A stretch of DNA of 64,000 nucleotides from Ahaetulla prasina (lineage: Eukaryota; Chordata; Lepidosauria; Squamata; Colubridae). Below the pieces are notes generated by a model, which saw only the letters and a list, made by a program, of their open reading frames with translations, searched no databases and was not told where the DNA came from. Below, piece after piece: positions 43,483 to 56,161 of this stretch. The stretch's first letter is position 1. The number at the start of each line of letters is the position of its first letter. Made by a program: the position numbers and the translations under genes. The stretch lies in NCBI RefSeq assembly GCF_028640845.1, contig NC_080542.1, positions 63,811,064 to 63,875,063 of the forward strand, read 5' to 3'.

Positions 43483-43811
43483 TGTTAGCAAGGCTGGCAT
43501 CAGTCATGACCAGGTCGGGCCAGTGTCTTGGGGCAGAGAGCAGGTTGCGCATTTTCCCAAGTGACCAAGTCATGCCCAGCACCAACAAGGTCCAGAAGAA
43601 GTTCCAGCAAGAGTGAGGTGCTGAAGAATCAGCCCCAGGCCACTTATCCATCCCCGCTGTCACCCCTAACTTCTCAGACCAGGTGAGGAGTGACTGGGAG
43701 GGGAGGGTGAGGGGTGGGGGCCAGCCAGTGATGGGACAGGGAGCTGCAGCAGAGGGCCCAAAGAGCCACATGTGGCTCCAGAACCACGGGTTGCTGACAC
43801 CCGGGCTAGAC

Positions 43812-45424
43812 AGAGAAATACATGTTCCTAATATGTATGGTCTTTTATATGTAGGAATTGTTGCTTTAAAGATATTTAACTGATTAAAACTAGCAATTTA
43901 TTTTATCCGGATTTATAGTTTGGAATACAAACCATATCTATTTGATACTCCATGCCATCCATTCTTGTTTTAGCAACATCAAGCCTTGGTTAAGTTGGGT
44001 AATAATCAATCACTGCTAAAGAATTAAATCTGGAAAATGTTAGAGTCACTTAAACATAAACATGGAAATATCAATATCCCAGTCTTAAATCTTAAAACAT
44101 ACCAATCTGCATTTAAAGACTTGGAAAAGAGTTTTTTAAAAAATCAATCTGGATTAATTCTAGGATAAGTGGTTAAGGAAGGTGTGGAGACCTTTCCTAC
44201 AAACTGTTTTCTGAATTCTTCTCTAATATATTCATTGCTAGTCCTATTAATTTCTATTGTTTATCTTCCTGAATTTTTTCTTGTACCTTATCATGCCTAA
44301 TTATATTACATTCTCCCCATTTTTCTGCATTCTATTTCAGTTTACTTTCTCACAGCTGTTGAAGATCAGAAACAAAACCTTACTTTTTTAACGATTCATT
44401 ATATAGCCACTAAAAACCAAATATTTCCTTATAATCAAAAGACAATTGTATCTAAGTTGCAACCTAGAGGATTTGGGCATGCAATCTCTTAGCCCTGCAA
44501 AGAATTAATGGATAGTTTACATATTTGGTGTATTGTGTAAGCTGAAATGTTCTAAAGCTTGCACAAAAAATAGAATATTGATTTAGATTGATTATGGCTA
44601 GTCTTACACATAATGTATATTGATATTACTGGAATCAAAATACATAAAATTACTTTACTAATTTACCTCACTGAAAGCTTCCATGCCATCCATGCCATGC
44701 CATACCTTCTCTTTTTGGATAATTGCTTGAGGGGAATCCTCTTTATGCTATGACCAAATAAAATGATCTGATTTGGTGGATTGGAAACTCCTTTGTGGGA
44801 ATGTCTGTTTCTAGTTATCCCTATATGCAGACCACCACCAAGCAAAAGCAGGCATTGTTACCTCTGGGAAACAAAATGGGATAGCTGTTACATAATTAAG
44901 TATGACCAGTTTAATTGTAGAGAAAATAATCACACTAATAGGTATGAAATCCACTGGTCAAAGAAAATAATTGCTATTGGTATCTGTAGTAAACATTGCC
45001 AAGTGGATTTTCAGCAATGAAACATAATTCTTATTACATATGTTCATAATAAAGTTTGTAAAAGATCATTAACAAAAGATAACGGGTTTTCTGTCAATTG
45101 AATTGTTCATATACAATGCATTGAGCTGGTAAAACTAAGTCTTCTGACAGATGTTAAATATTTTATCAGCTTTTTCCCCATGAACTTATATATTTTATTT
45201 ATATTTACATCATCTGCACTATCACATAGTATTACATGATCTTACTGGTATATGTAAGAGTCTTAAGATAATTATCATATAAATATATTCAAGAAAATGT
45301 TTTAATTTTCTGAAGTGCATGGTTTTTTTTAAATAGAAAAGATAGAAGCAGTTAAGAAGCAGTATAGATATACAATCAGTTGATTCTTACACACCAGATG
45401 AAATAGAATCTCTCTCTGCCTATA
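43812..45424. other. unique AT-rich DNA, no gene recognised
   Basis: No supported feature. The short CCATGCCATCCATGCCATGCC run at about 44682-44702 is a minor simple repeat. Confidence 0.5.
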
Positions 45425-45590
45425 TTAAAATTATTGGTTGGTCAGCCAGTTACAAATCCATCTGGTGGTGATGCTCTCTAACCGACATTTTTCTATTTTA
45501 TCAAGTAGTAGGTTATGGTCTATTTTATCAAATGCCTTACTGAAGTCCAAGTAAATTATATTGACAGCATTCCTCTGGTCACATGAGAAT
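45425..45590 (-). mobile_element. CR1 LINE RT segment, inverted part
   Basis: The minus strand encodes the RT stretch around motif A: IYLDFSKAFDKIDHNLL-type and NWLTNQ-type. It lies directly left of a plus-strand CR1 3' end, so the 5' part of the element is inverted relative to the 3' part. Confidence 0.7.
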
Positions 45591-45599
45591 CACATTAAG

Positions 45600-46035
45600 T
45601 ATTAATACCACTTTATAAAGCTTTAGTAATAATACACTTAGACTACTGCATCCAGTTTTGGTCTTCACAAAAGAGATGTTGAGACTTTGGAAAGCATGCA
45701 GAGAAGAGCAATTAGGATGATTAAAGGCCTGGAGACTAAAACGTATGATGCATAGTTGCAGGAATTGGGTATGGATAGTCTAGAGAAAAGACTAGGAGCG
45801 GCATGATAGCAGTATTCTAGTATTTGAGGGATTGTCATACAGAGGAGGGGGTCAAGCACCAGAAAAAGCAATGGGTGGAAAGTAATCAAGGAGAGAAGCA
45901 ACCTGGAATTAAGGAAAAACTTCCTAACAGTGAGAACAATTAAACAGTGGGACAGCTGGCCTTCAGAAGTTGTGGTTCATCACTGGAGGTTTTTAAGAAG
46001 AGACTGGACAGCCACTTGTCTGAAATGGAATAGTT
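45600..46035 (+). mobile_element. CR1 LINE 3' part, plus strand
   Basis: Encodes, in broken frames, LIPLYKALVIIHLDYCIQFW-like, RVQRRAIRMIKGLE-like and EVFKKRLDSHLSEME-like segments, which are the CR1 C-terminus. With the inverted piece before it, the arrangement fits a single 5'-inverted insertion. Confidence 0.7.
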
Positions 46036-46044
46036 TTTAAACCT

Positions 46045-47612
46045 CTATTTTATTAAAATGATCTAACAAAAGACCTTGGAGGTCTTCTAGTCCAGTCTCC
46101 TACTCAAGCAGGAGACCCTATACTATTTCAGACAGGTAGCTGTCCAGTCTTTTCTTAAAAGCCTCCAATAATGAAGCACCTACAATTCCTGAAGGCAAGC
46201 TGTTTCACTAATTGTCCTCATTGTTAGGAAGTTTCTCCTTAATTCCAAATTGCTTCTGTCCTTGACTAGTTTCCATCCATTGTTTCTTCTCTTGCTTTCT
46301 GGTGCTTTGGAAAAAAAATTGACCTTCTCTTCTTTGCGGCAGCCCCTCAAAGACTGGAATACTGGTATCATGTCACCCCTAATTCTTCTTTTCTCTAGAC
46401 TAGCCATACCCAATTCCTGAAACCATTCTTCATATGTTTTTGTTTAATCATCTTAGTTGCTCTTCTTTGCACTTTTCCAAAGTTTCAACATCTTTTTTGT
46501 ATTGTGACCAAAACTGGATGCAGAATTCCAGGTGTGGTCTTTCTAAGGATTTATAAAGTGGTACTAATGCTTTATATGATTTTGATTCTATGCCTCTGTT
46601 TATATAATCAAATATTGTATTGGCTTTTTTGGCTCCTGCGTTATACTGCTGGCTCATGTTTAAGTGATTGTCCACTAGGACTTCAAGGTCCCTCTCACAG
46701 TTGCTGTTTTTGAATCAGGTTTCACCTTATACCCTTGGTTTTTCCTGCCTAGGTGTAAAACCTTGCTTTCTCCACATTAAATTCCATGTTGTTAGATAGG
46801 GGTGGATTTCAAATCCATCACTACTGGTTTGCACATGGGAGGAGCCTCCTGCTGCCGCTGCTACCGATTCGCCCGATCCGGGGTGAATCGGTAGCAACCC
46901 ACTACTGGATAGGGCCCATTGTTCAAGTCTGTCAATATGTTTTTGGATCCTAAGCTTGTCTTCTGGGATGTTGACTATTCATGCCAGCTTAGTGTCATAT
47001 GCAGATTTGATGAGTTCCCCTTCTATTTCCTTATTTAAGTCATTTATGAAGATATTGAAGAGCAGTGGGCCCAAGACAGAACCTTGTGGCACCCCACTGC
47101 TTAATCCTCCCCATGTAGCTGTAGTATTATTATGAACCATTGTCAACCATTTACAGATCCATCTTGTGCTGATACTGTCTATGTCACATTTTTCTGGTTT
47201 GCCAAGAATTGGTTATGATCTACTTTGTTGAATGCTTTGCTGAAGTCTAAGTATACCATGTCCACAGCATTTTGCTAGTCTACTAATTTAGCCACTTTGT
47301 CAAAGAATGAAATAAGATTGGTTTGGCATGATTTGTTTTGAACAAACCTGTGCTAACCTTTAGTTATAACTTTATTTGTTTCTATATGTTTGCAGAACTG
47401 TTTTTTTATTATTATTATTTTTTCCAGTATCTTCCCAGGTATTTATGTTAAGCTGATTGGTAGTTTTCTGGGTCTGTTGCCCCCACCACTTTTGAAGATG
47501 GGAACTACACCAGTTCTTTTCCAATCCTCAGGTAGTTCCCCATTGTTCCAGGATTTTTGAAAGATATGTTACAATGGTTCTGAGATAACATCTGCCAGTT
47601 CCTTCAGAATTC
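46045..47612 (-). mobile_element. CR1 LINE, antisense, 1.5 kb
   Basis: The left end is the 3' UTR (AGACCTTGGAGGTCTTCTAGTCC). The minus strand then runs back through KKRLDSHLS, the RGDMIPVFQSLRG region, the LVPLYKSLERPHLEFCIQFW region, the FADD region (near 47000) and motif A (near 47260), to the PEDWKR-type region near 47520. Many stops and indels. Interrupted at 46801-46907 by a MITE. Confidence 0.85.
46801..46907. mobile_element. 107-bp MITE (hAT-like) inside CR1
   Basis: A precise insertion: flanking CR1 sequence repeats GATAGG (46795-46800 and 46908-46913; up to 7 bp as GATAGGG). The homologous CR1 at 56575-56600 lacks it. The ends are imperfectly inverted (GGTGGATTTC on the left, CAGTAGTGGGTTGC when the right end is reversed). 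The interior has CTACCGATTCGCCCGATCC...GAATCGGTAG, a small hairpin. Confidence 0.75.
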
Positions 47613-50600
47613 AGTTCACTTAGTGAATAGTTAAATAACCCAAGGTAGACAGAATTTGTTGTTAATTTAGAAACAGAAAGGGAGCACTGATTGCAAACAA
47701 CTGGAATGTAGGTTAGCAACAGTTACCTCTCACCAAACTACCAAACCAGATATTTTATGATTTGGACCTCAGAACATGCTGATATTTGAGTGTACCTGTT
47801 TGTATGTTATATGAACAAATATTTTGATATAATAATCGTTGAACAGTTTATCACCACTTGAATAAATATGCAAAAGACCCAATCTTTGTACTTTTGATTC
47901 AAAATATCTTCCTTGCTCTCTATTGTATATATTTGTTGTAGAGTTTTGGACCCAGGGGAAAATGCTCCATATTTTTTTATTTAGAGCCACTAAGGGAATT
48001 ATTGGTGAGATTGAGAGTCAAATCTGTGCTCAGCCACAAAACTGAGATCATTCTCAGAATAATAATGGAGAGATGGAAATATCTGCCTTTTAAGATGCTT
48101 AAGAAAGATGTGATATATGGTTGTATCTAAATGTTCACGTTAGTCTTTTGCTGTTGAGCCATTCATATATATATACATATAATCTCCACAGAAAAGAATT
48201 ATATGATAACATTTTCTACTTGTACTCTTATGATTTGGAAATAGGTTAATTTTACTTAGTGAAAGGACTAAACATAGTTAAAGGATCTCCAGTATTTAAT
48301 TAACCACTCTAGTATTCTGCTCACAGTTCACTAAAAGCAAGAATGGAAAAAAAGCAAAATATATTGTTCAGCTTCAAGAGAAATGCGTGCTAAATATTAA
48401 ATATAATTAAATATATTTTAAAATATATTTTAAAACCATAAAAGCAAAGGTCTCTAATATATCTCATGCATTTAAGAATATGAAAATATATTCTTACAGA
48501 AACTTAACATGAGACATAAACTCAAATCAATAACAAGTGATGATCTTTTAAACATGTAGTAGCTCGGCACAGATACTTTCCACATTAATTGTACTATCAA
48601 CAGAATTCAATAATGAAAAAGATTCTAATAATAGAAACTGGTAAAAATAAATGATAGCTTTTCATGTAAAAATGCTGGCAGTCTAAGAAGAATCCATTTT
48701 GACTGTATTTGTAATTTTGTAACTAAAAGAATTCTAACCAGATTGCAAAACCAATTCTCTCAATTGCTACTTACTACATAGAATGGCCAGTCGTTTTTGG
48801 TAGAATAAAATATCTATGGTTATAAACACATGATGCAGATTTTCCTTTATTTCAAATGAGCTACCTATTCTTACCATTATAACCATTCTCACATTTATTT
48901 CCAGTTTTTCTAAAAACTGAAAATAAATTAGATAGAAATGTGACACAGATTGAGTTAATTGTTGTAGATTCGATTTCTGTTTTGTAATTGCTAACCTCAA
49001 AATATCTTGATTCTTATGGGTATCCTCCAAAACACTTTCCAAATTATCCATCTTATGTAAGATATAGATAAAAAAGCGGGGGATAGGGGGAGCGGAGGGA
49101 AAGAGAGAGGAAGGGAAGTATCTGCAAAGTAAAATTCTATCCTCAATTTTCTTCAGTTTCAAGAAAACTTCTATGCCTGAGAGAGACCAAATAAAAAAGA
49201 TTAACATCCTTCTAACTTCACCACTGAATCTGACAAAACATTCCCAAGATAATCAAGATAATCCATTGCTACATTGGGATTCTATCTTGGCTTTGATCCT
49301 CTGTTTATTTTAAGCACTTTATTAAGAGATCACCATTGATTTTCTGTCATCTTTGGCCAAGTTTATTTCTTGGAATTTTATAAAAATTGCTGACTTGTCT
49401 TTTAGACTTTGCTGAAACTTTAAACAGAAATAAATCAGAGCTTACATTAAATTTTGCTGTCAGTATGTGGATGCCTCTGTTCTGAATTACTCAGAAAATG
49501 TATGGACACTTTATAAGGCAGAGTTTAGTATTCTACAATTTATGACTGAAATGATTTCAAAGGTTCCAACTCCATTGCAAGGACAAATTCCACACCTATT
49601 TTTTTCACTACTGTGAACTACAAAAACAATTTCTTCTATTGCCTTTATTTCCTGATTTAACTTAATCTATTCCTTGACTTAGCAAGGCATGAATTTTGGA
49701 TACTGATTTCTATGAGGAACATTTTCAGCTGTTGCTTCAATAATGTGCATCTTGGTTTTGGGTTTAATGCCTTCTTAGTTACCTGTACAAATAAAATGAT
49801 TCAACTGAATGTTCTCAGGATGTCCTCCACACAAAGGTTTAGAAAATACTCCCGATTTAAAATCCCTCTCCTAGGAGGGGATTAGAACTGAAATGTATCT
49901 GTCAGATGCAGAGCTTTGTGAAATTTCATGCAACACTTGCCACTACCACACAAGGGATTCCATCTGTCTGTTTTTATTCATTCCCAAATTACCCTTATTG
50001 CTACAGCATTTTGGCCAAAATAAAACACCTTTCATGTCATTTTACAGCCATTTATATGGCCCCTGGATGATTTGGCCTCTAAATACTTCTATTATCACTT
50101 TACTTTGATTACAGAATATAGAGTGTAATAGATGAAACATTTAGTATCCAAGTTCATAACATTTAAGTTTATGCTTTGGAAAGCCATACAAAGAAGTGAA
50201 TGCCAGTGTAGGCTCAGATTATTGCAGGGCAAATAATATGGAATACTTTGTCTCTAGAATAGATATACTGAGATAAGAAATTAGTTATCATTTAAATGAT
50301 ATGATGCTTGTAAAAGTTGTGGGTTTGGACTTTCCAGGGATCATAAAATATATGAGATTGTATAATTTGTTTGTATTTTCTGTTTAAAACCAGAATTTAA
50401 CTGTAAAAAGAGAAATCTCTGCCTTTAACATCATTCTTACCACAACACTATTGAAGGATTATCTTTTTTGTGTGTGGATAAATATTGTGGCTTTTTATTA
50501 AGATTGAAATCATGATGGTTTCTCATGAGGATATCTGTCCATTTGGGTTGTATGGTTCCTATTATTTCATTATACAGCTATGGTAGAATTATATATGGAA

Positions 50601-50702
50601 TTATTATCCATTGGATGCTGTATACAAGATTATTTGAGAAAAATAAAATAATTCAAATATTGTAAATGGAATCACCATCAAGCCTGCTTTGATACCCCCA
50701 CC
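47613..50702. other. 3 kb of unique AT-rich DNA, no gene recognised
   Basis: The ORF at 48767-49207 (-) has 146 codons but no motif I recognise and is AT-driven. No repeat family was seen. Confidence 0.5.
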
Positions 50703-50792
50703 TCAAAAAAAAAGAAAAAAGAAAAAAGAAAGAAAAAAGAAAAAAGAAAAGAAAAGAAAAAGAAAGAAAGAAAGAAAGAAAAGAAAAAAACC
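50703..50792 (+). repeat. A-rich (AAAG)n microsatellite
   Basis: Mixed AAAAAG and AAAG units over about 90 bp. Confidence 0.9.
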
Positions 50793-51109
50793 CGATAAGC
50801 TGGCTCAGATTTTGGTGCTGTGAAGTCAAGTACATAGTTCTTGTTTTTCTAAAACACAGTACAGGGCTGAGCAACATAAAAAACTGGAGAAAGCAGCCAT
50901 GAGAGAGCACATAAGAGCATGTTTCACATATGTGAAGAAGACTAGAAACCCTTTAATGGCAAGAAAGGCTATAATCAGAGGACATGATGGGCAGGAATTG
51001 TATGACCAACAAGCAATCAGAGAAAGATAGCAATATATGCCAAACAACTTTGCACAAATGAGAAACAAGGCCAAACCCTAAGAGTACAAACTGACCTACA
51101 GAAATGTAA

Positions 51110-51357
51110 TCGGATATCCTGGAGGAGTGGGCATTCAATTAGTCGCCTAACCCTGAAGCCCCAGGAGTTGATGGAATTCCTGCAGAGTTGCTGAGGCCGC
51201 TATCAACAAAGTACTGACAGCACTTTGCCAAAGTGTATGGAAGCCTGGTCAATGGCCAAAAGAATGGATAAGGTCAACATTTATCCCTCAACCAAAGAAA
51301 GGTGATATAAAAGACCGTTCGAACCACTGAACTATAGTCTTGATACCACACATGAGT
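51110..51357 (+). mobile_element. RTE-type LINE RT fragment, not Bov-B
   Basis: Encodes EAPGVDGIPAELLR, then after a frameshift KVLTALCQSVWKPGQWPKEW and STFIPQPKKGDIKDRSNH, a TGA, and TIVLIPH. This is the same segment as 37480-37700 of the Bov-B here, but with clearly different residues (FIPQPKKGDIKD against FVPIPKKGNAKE). It is a separate RTE-related lineage or a very old copy. Confidence 0.65.
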
Positions 51358-52754
51358 ACATTTTTCTTTCAGACGCTTCAAAATTGAAATGAAAGGTAGA
51401 AAGATGGCTTCCAGGTCTGACATTCTCTTGAAGATAATCCAGTAACATTTGAATCCAATCACCAACAGGACCCACATATTGCTCAGAATTAATTTAATTC
51501 CTAGTCAAGAACCACTTCCTGATTTGTATTTATGATTTTATTTTTGTTGGTGCTGCAAGATGTAGAATAATTTCAGGCAGCAACTTTTGTTCATTTGTTG
51601 CTTTTTGTGCTGTATTCAGTAGCTCCCAAGAAGCCTATATTGTATTCAATAACTTTCCAGAATCCTATGCTTGAACATATATATAACATTCTTTCTGGGA
51701 TTTAAATATTTAATATCAATAATCATGACATATTTAATGGGCAAAAATATGTTAGTAGTAATCATAGTAACAATAATAAAAAAACTATTGGAAACATTTG
51801 CTATGAAATTGACCTGAAACAATAGTTCTTACCACAATTGTCAATTATTTAGAATAAAGGATAATTATTTTATTTAATTGTGAATTATTTTATTGGTGTA
51901 ATTGCCAACTCTTGCTCTAAACTGTAGACTTCAATTCCCAGAATCCCTAGTCAACATGGGCATTGCTTAGCATTGAAATTCACATATATGGAAGTTATCA
52001 AGATTGAGAAACACTTCTTTAAAGTAACTGTCTATATACTGACAAATTCTATTTCCAGAGCTGCAGTGAGAGCATGATACGCACTTACTGAATGTCTCCT
52101 CATAATCTTAATGCTTCAATGCTCAGATCAATATAATTATTGTTTATGTCATTTACACCAAGGTTTACTCCATTGACTCAATCAATCACCATGCATGAAG
52201 TTATGAGAAACACTTCCACAATGCAACAGCTTCATATAAAGGCTATCAACTTTGACACCTACTAATCTCATGGTTTATGTGCATCAGTACCAGCTACACT
52301 CAGTGATTTTTACACATTTACAGTTGAGATAGAAGGGAATGAAGTTTCATGCTAGAAAAACCTGATCTTGAACTAAACCACTTTATTAGTACCAAAATCC
52401 GAAGCTGAATGAAGAATATGAAAAATAATCTAGTCTTTAAATGGAGCAAATCATGGACTTGTCATAGATCAGAAGGCTCAGCACAAATATGGAGCTGCAG
52501 TAAGGATTTTCTAGCTCTTCCATCTTTTTCTAAAATTACAGCTCACATTGGCATGCTTGTTGGAGCTTCTATGAATAGTAGTCAGCAGTATGAGGACGAT
52601 CATTTACCATTACTGATTTAGGCTCTGCATCCACTCCAAAGAGCACTTTGTTCAGAGTGTTTCTACTTAAGGTGTCTGCATGGAAATGCATCAACAACAG
52701 TCTTCTATTCAGTGAGATGTTCAAAAATTAATATAACATTCTTTCATGTTACAT
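51358..52754. other. unique DNA, no gene recognised
   Basis: No supported feature. Confidence 0.5.
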
Positions 52755-53832
52755 TGTTTGATATAGAATCATAGGACTGGAAAGGATATTGGAGTTCTTA
52801 TAGTTTCTGCTTTCTGCCCAAGGCAGGATGCTTTATATATCCCAGACAAATGGCTATCCAATCTCTTCTTGAAAACCTTTAATAATGGAGTATTCACAAT
52901 TCCAGGTGGTAAGGTGTTCCATTTATTAATTGTTCTCACTGTCAGGAAACTTCCCCGTAGTTCCACATTGGAGTTCTCTTTAATAAGCTTCTAACCATTG
53001 CTCTTGTTGTCAGATATTTTGGACATTAGGTCAATCACCTCTTCTCTATGATAGCTCCTCAAGTATTGGAAGATAGTATCATGTCCTCCCTAATTCTTTC
53101 TTTCAACAGGCTAGACATATCTTGTTCTCTTAACTGTTCATCATACAGATTAGCATCTAGAACTTTTATCATATTTGTTGCTCTTCTCTGTACTTTTTCT
53201 AGGGTCTTAGCATCTTTTTTATATCATGATGACCAAAAACGGATGCAATATTCCAAGTGTGACCTCACTAGTGCAGTATAAACCAATACTACAATTTCTC
53301 ATGATCTTGATGCTATCTCTATGTTGATGCAGTTTAGGACTGCATTCTAGGCTTTTTTGGTAGCTGTAGCACACTGCAGGTTCATACTCAAGTGATGTTA
53401 AAACACCTAGATCTCTCACATTGTTGAGCCAGATGCTGCATGTTCTATAGCTGTGTATTTGATTTTTCCTGCCAAAGGGCAGGTCTTTACTTATCTTATC
53501 TATTTAACTAGATAATTTATGAAGATGCTGAGAGTACTAAGCCTAAGATAGAATCTTGGGATACCCCACTGCATGCTTTTTTCTATATAGATTTAATTCC
53601 ATTAAGGACTACACGATGAGTATGGTTTGGTCAATCAGTTGCAAATCTATTTGGTGAAAGTATTGTCTATTTCATTTTGTTCCATCTTACCAAGGAATAG
53701 GCTGCGGTCTACTTTGTCAAATTTCTTACTGAAGTTCAAGTAAACAATATCCACATTGTTTCTCTGATTCAATAATTTAGTCACTTTTTAAAAAAGAAAG
53801 CAATAAATTTTGTCTGGCATTATCTATTTTTA
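52755..53832 (-). mobile_element. CR1 LINE, antisense
   Basis: The left end (AGAATCATAGGACTGGAAAGG) is the antisense 3' UTR. The minus strand carries MELRGSFLTVRTINKWNTLP and VFKKRLDSHLSG (52769-52966), then C-terminal and RT pieces back to motif A at about 53740. Broken frames. Followed directly by a second CR1 3' end at 53833. Confidence 0.8.
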
Positions 53833-53940
53833 GAAATAGAATAACAGAGTTGGAAGGAACCTTGGAGGTCTTCTAGTCTACTCCCTACTTAGGCAGGAAA
53901 TCCTACACCACTTCAGACAAATTGTTATCCAACATCTTCT

Positions 53941-55907
53941 ATTTTTGAATTTTTTTAAAAAAACAAATCACATTCAAATCATTTTTGAACAAGATATCAG
54001 TCAGGTACAAATTTGAACCCAATTCGATTTTCACCCCCCTCATTATATAATTTATCCAATTTATTTCCCTTTCCCTCTTAAAATTTTATTATTTGCACAT
54101 TTCTATCACAAAATCTGTTCTATCCCTCTATCCTGAAATTAACACTTAAATCAAGTTTAGTCCCCATGATTTTTGCCCCCTTTCTTATCCCTCCCTTCTA
54201 TATTAAAAACATGTATTCCCCAACATAAATTTCTTTCTTTTCATTCTTTATAATCAATATCTATAATCCTTACATTTCACAAAAGAAAACAATAATTATC
54301 CCTAATTTTATCAAAGACATACCAATAACAAAAGAAAATAAAAGAAGATAGTATCTATAAAATCTCTCATACATTTAGTTCTCATCTTTTAATTTCAAAA
54401 AGGTCTCCCATCACTTATTATTTCATAAACCAATACCAAAAAAAGAGAAAGAAAATAGAATAAAAGACAAGATAAAGTCTACAAAAATCTATCATACATT
54501 TAATTCTCACCTTTCAATTTCATAAAGGTCTCCCATCACTTATTATTTCATCCTTAATCATTAAAATTCCTTTCTATAAATCAATGTGCTTTTGTATTTC
54601 AATAAGTTCCATTCATATCTATAACTTCATTAGCATTCTTTTCTTATTCAGTAACAATTTCAACATTGTCTATTCTTAATAAAAGAGCAAATATTTCTCA
54701 TCTCTCAAAAAGTTTCATGCTTGTATTTGTATATTCTGTTAGAAGTTTTATCTCAAACTATTTCAGTTTAATTATATGTGCTTAAAATTTCATATTTTCT
54801 TAGCTTATTAAGTTTCTTAACTCTTCTTTCCTTCTTTTCTCCTCCTTTTTATAATTCTCTAGTAATCTTTATATAAACTTTTAACTTTGTATTGTAACAT
54901 CATAATTTTTATATTATTCACTATCATTGCTGCAAGCAGCTCTTACCTTTTCTTAAGTTGTTATTAATATTCCAGTTCTGTAGTTGTTTCTTCTGTTCCT
55001 TGCTTAGATGTCGTTTATATATTTCTCTTGTTGCAGGTTGTTCTCTGCTTTGTTCTTTGATGTTGTAAGTCTTAAAGGTCAGACATCTGGTTGGTAAAAT
55101 CCTCCCTTGAAGCTCTCCTGTAATTGCAGAGATTTTCCCATCTTGTATTTCCTCTTCTGCCTTTAGATGTCAGTCTTTAGTCTACAGTTGCAATTCACAA
55201 TTAACAAAGTATCCATTTTGTTTCTGTAACATAGAGCTGTACCTTTTTTGTTTCAATTTGTTTCCCTTTTTATCCAATTTGTCCTGTTTAAATAGTTTCA
55301 TTTTAATCCTTAACTTGGTCCAGATTTGTAAAGAATAGAGGAAATTGGAGATATTCAATTAAAGTCCAGTTTTAAATCCTTCTTTAATTCCTTTCTTTTT
55401 CCCCTTGTTTATAATTTTTAATTAATCAATAAAAACTTCAAAAGTTCTCCAAAATCTATTTTAATTAAAAGTCTTATTTTCTTATTTTCCTCTGTTTGTT
55501 TAGGGCTCTAGACTTCAGTTCCAAGCCAAATTTGTCAGGTTTTCGGTATTGTTTCAATTATTTCCTTCCAGTTTCACTTCCTATCTAATTTAGCTGCTGT
55601 TTCACAATTTCCAGCTTCAATATCCTGTTCAACTTCTCCACTTTAACCTCCTGCCCGTTCTTTGTGGCCGTCCTGACTTTAAGCAGCTGGTGATGGCTGT
55701 GGTCCTCATCTCAAAGTAGAAGGACAATGGCCAGTGCTACAGGGAATTTGCAACTTCCCTGTTCACGCTAGTGGTTCCTTCTTTCTTCGCTGTCCCTGCA
55801 GGACAGCTATGGTCCATAATGGACCCCAATATGATGGGCTCTTCGGCGCTCACCCCGGAGCTCTCGGGGTTCGCATCCATCTCGTTGCAACGCTGGCCAC
55901 GCCTCTC
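53941..55907 (-). mobile_element. 1.97-kb L1-type insertion without long ORF
   Basis: Bounded by the perfect 14-bp direct repeat ATCCAACATCTTCT (53927-53940 and 55908-55921). A T-run lies at the left end, which is the poly-A tail of a minus-strand element. The right end is relatively GC-rich (AGGCGTGGCCAGCGTTGCAA when reversed), as for a LINE 5' end. No ORF of more than about 65 codons is seen in between. The structure says target-primed retrotransposition; the lineage (L1-like, HAL1-like or other) is not established. Confidence 0.65.
54321..54550. repeat. two-copy tandem duplication (about 110-120 bp)
   Basis: Unit 1 (54321-54428) and unit 2 (54429-54550) share ACCAATA at the start and GGTCTCCCATCACTTATTAT near the end. 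They differ by a small insertion and scattered changes. It lies inside the 1.97-kb insertion. Confidence 0.8.
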
Positions 55908-56161
55908 ATCCAACATCTTCTTAAAAATTTCTAGTGTTGGAGCAGTCTTAACTTATGGAGGCAAGTTGTTCCAGTGATTAATAGTTCTAACTGTCAGGAA
56001 ATTTCTCCTTAGTTCTAAATTGCTTCCCTCCTTGGTTAGTTTCCATCCATTGCTTCTTGTCCTATCCTCAGCTTTGGAGAAGAGCTTGACTCCTTCTTCT
56101 TTGTGGCAGCCCCTGAGATATTGGAACACTGCTGTCATGTCTCCCCTATTCCTTCTTTTCA

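Larger units (their letters stand above)
41404..43803. mobile_element. 2.4-kb hAT-like foldback element with 8-bp target duplication
   Basis: Flanked by the perfect 8-bp repeat GGCTAGAC (41396-41403 and 43804-43811), the hAT duplication length. The left end is CAGGGGTC...CAAAGAGCCATTTGGACCC. The right end, reversed, reads GGGTGTCAGCAACCCGTGG...AGCCACATGTGGCTCTTTGG. Both resemble hAT-type termini that contain the AGAGCCA word. The interior is a large palindrome (arms about 41948-42185 and 42195-42435) bordered by pyrimidine and purine tracts, plus a nested family A LINE. There is no transposase frame, so it is non-autonomous. Confidence 0.7.

Noticed and set aside
48767..49207. 146-codon minus-strand ORF
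   Set aside because: AT-rich, Leu/Ile/Phe-biased, no motif and no neighbours to support it.
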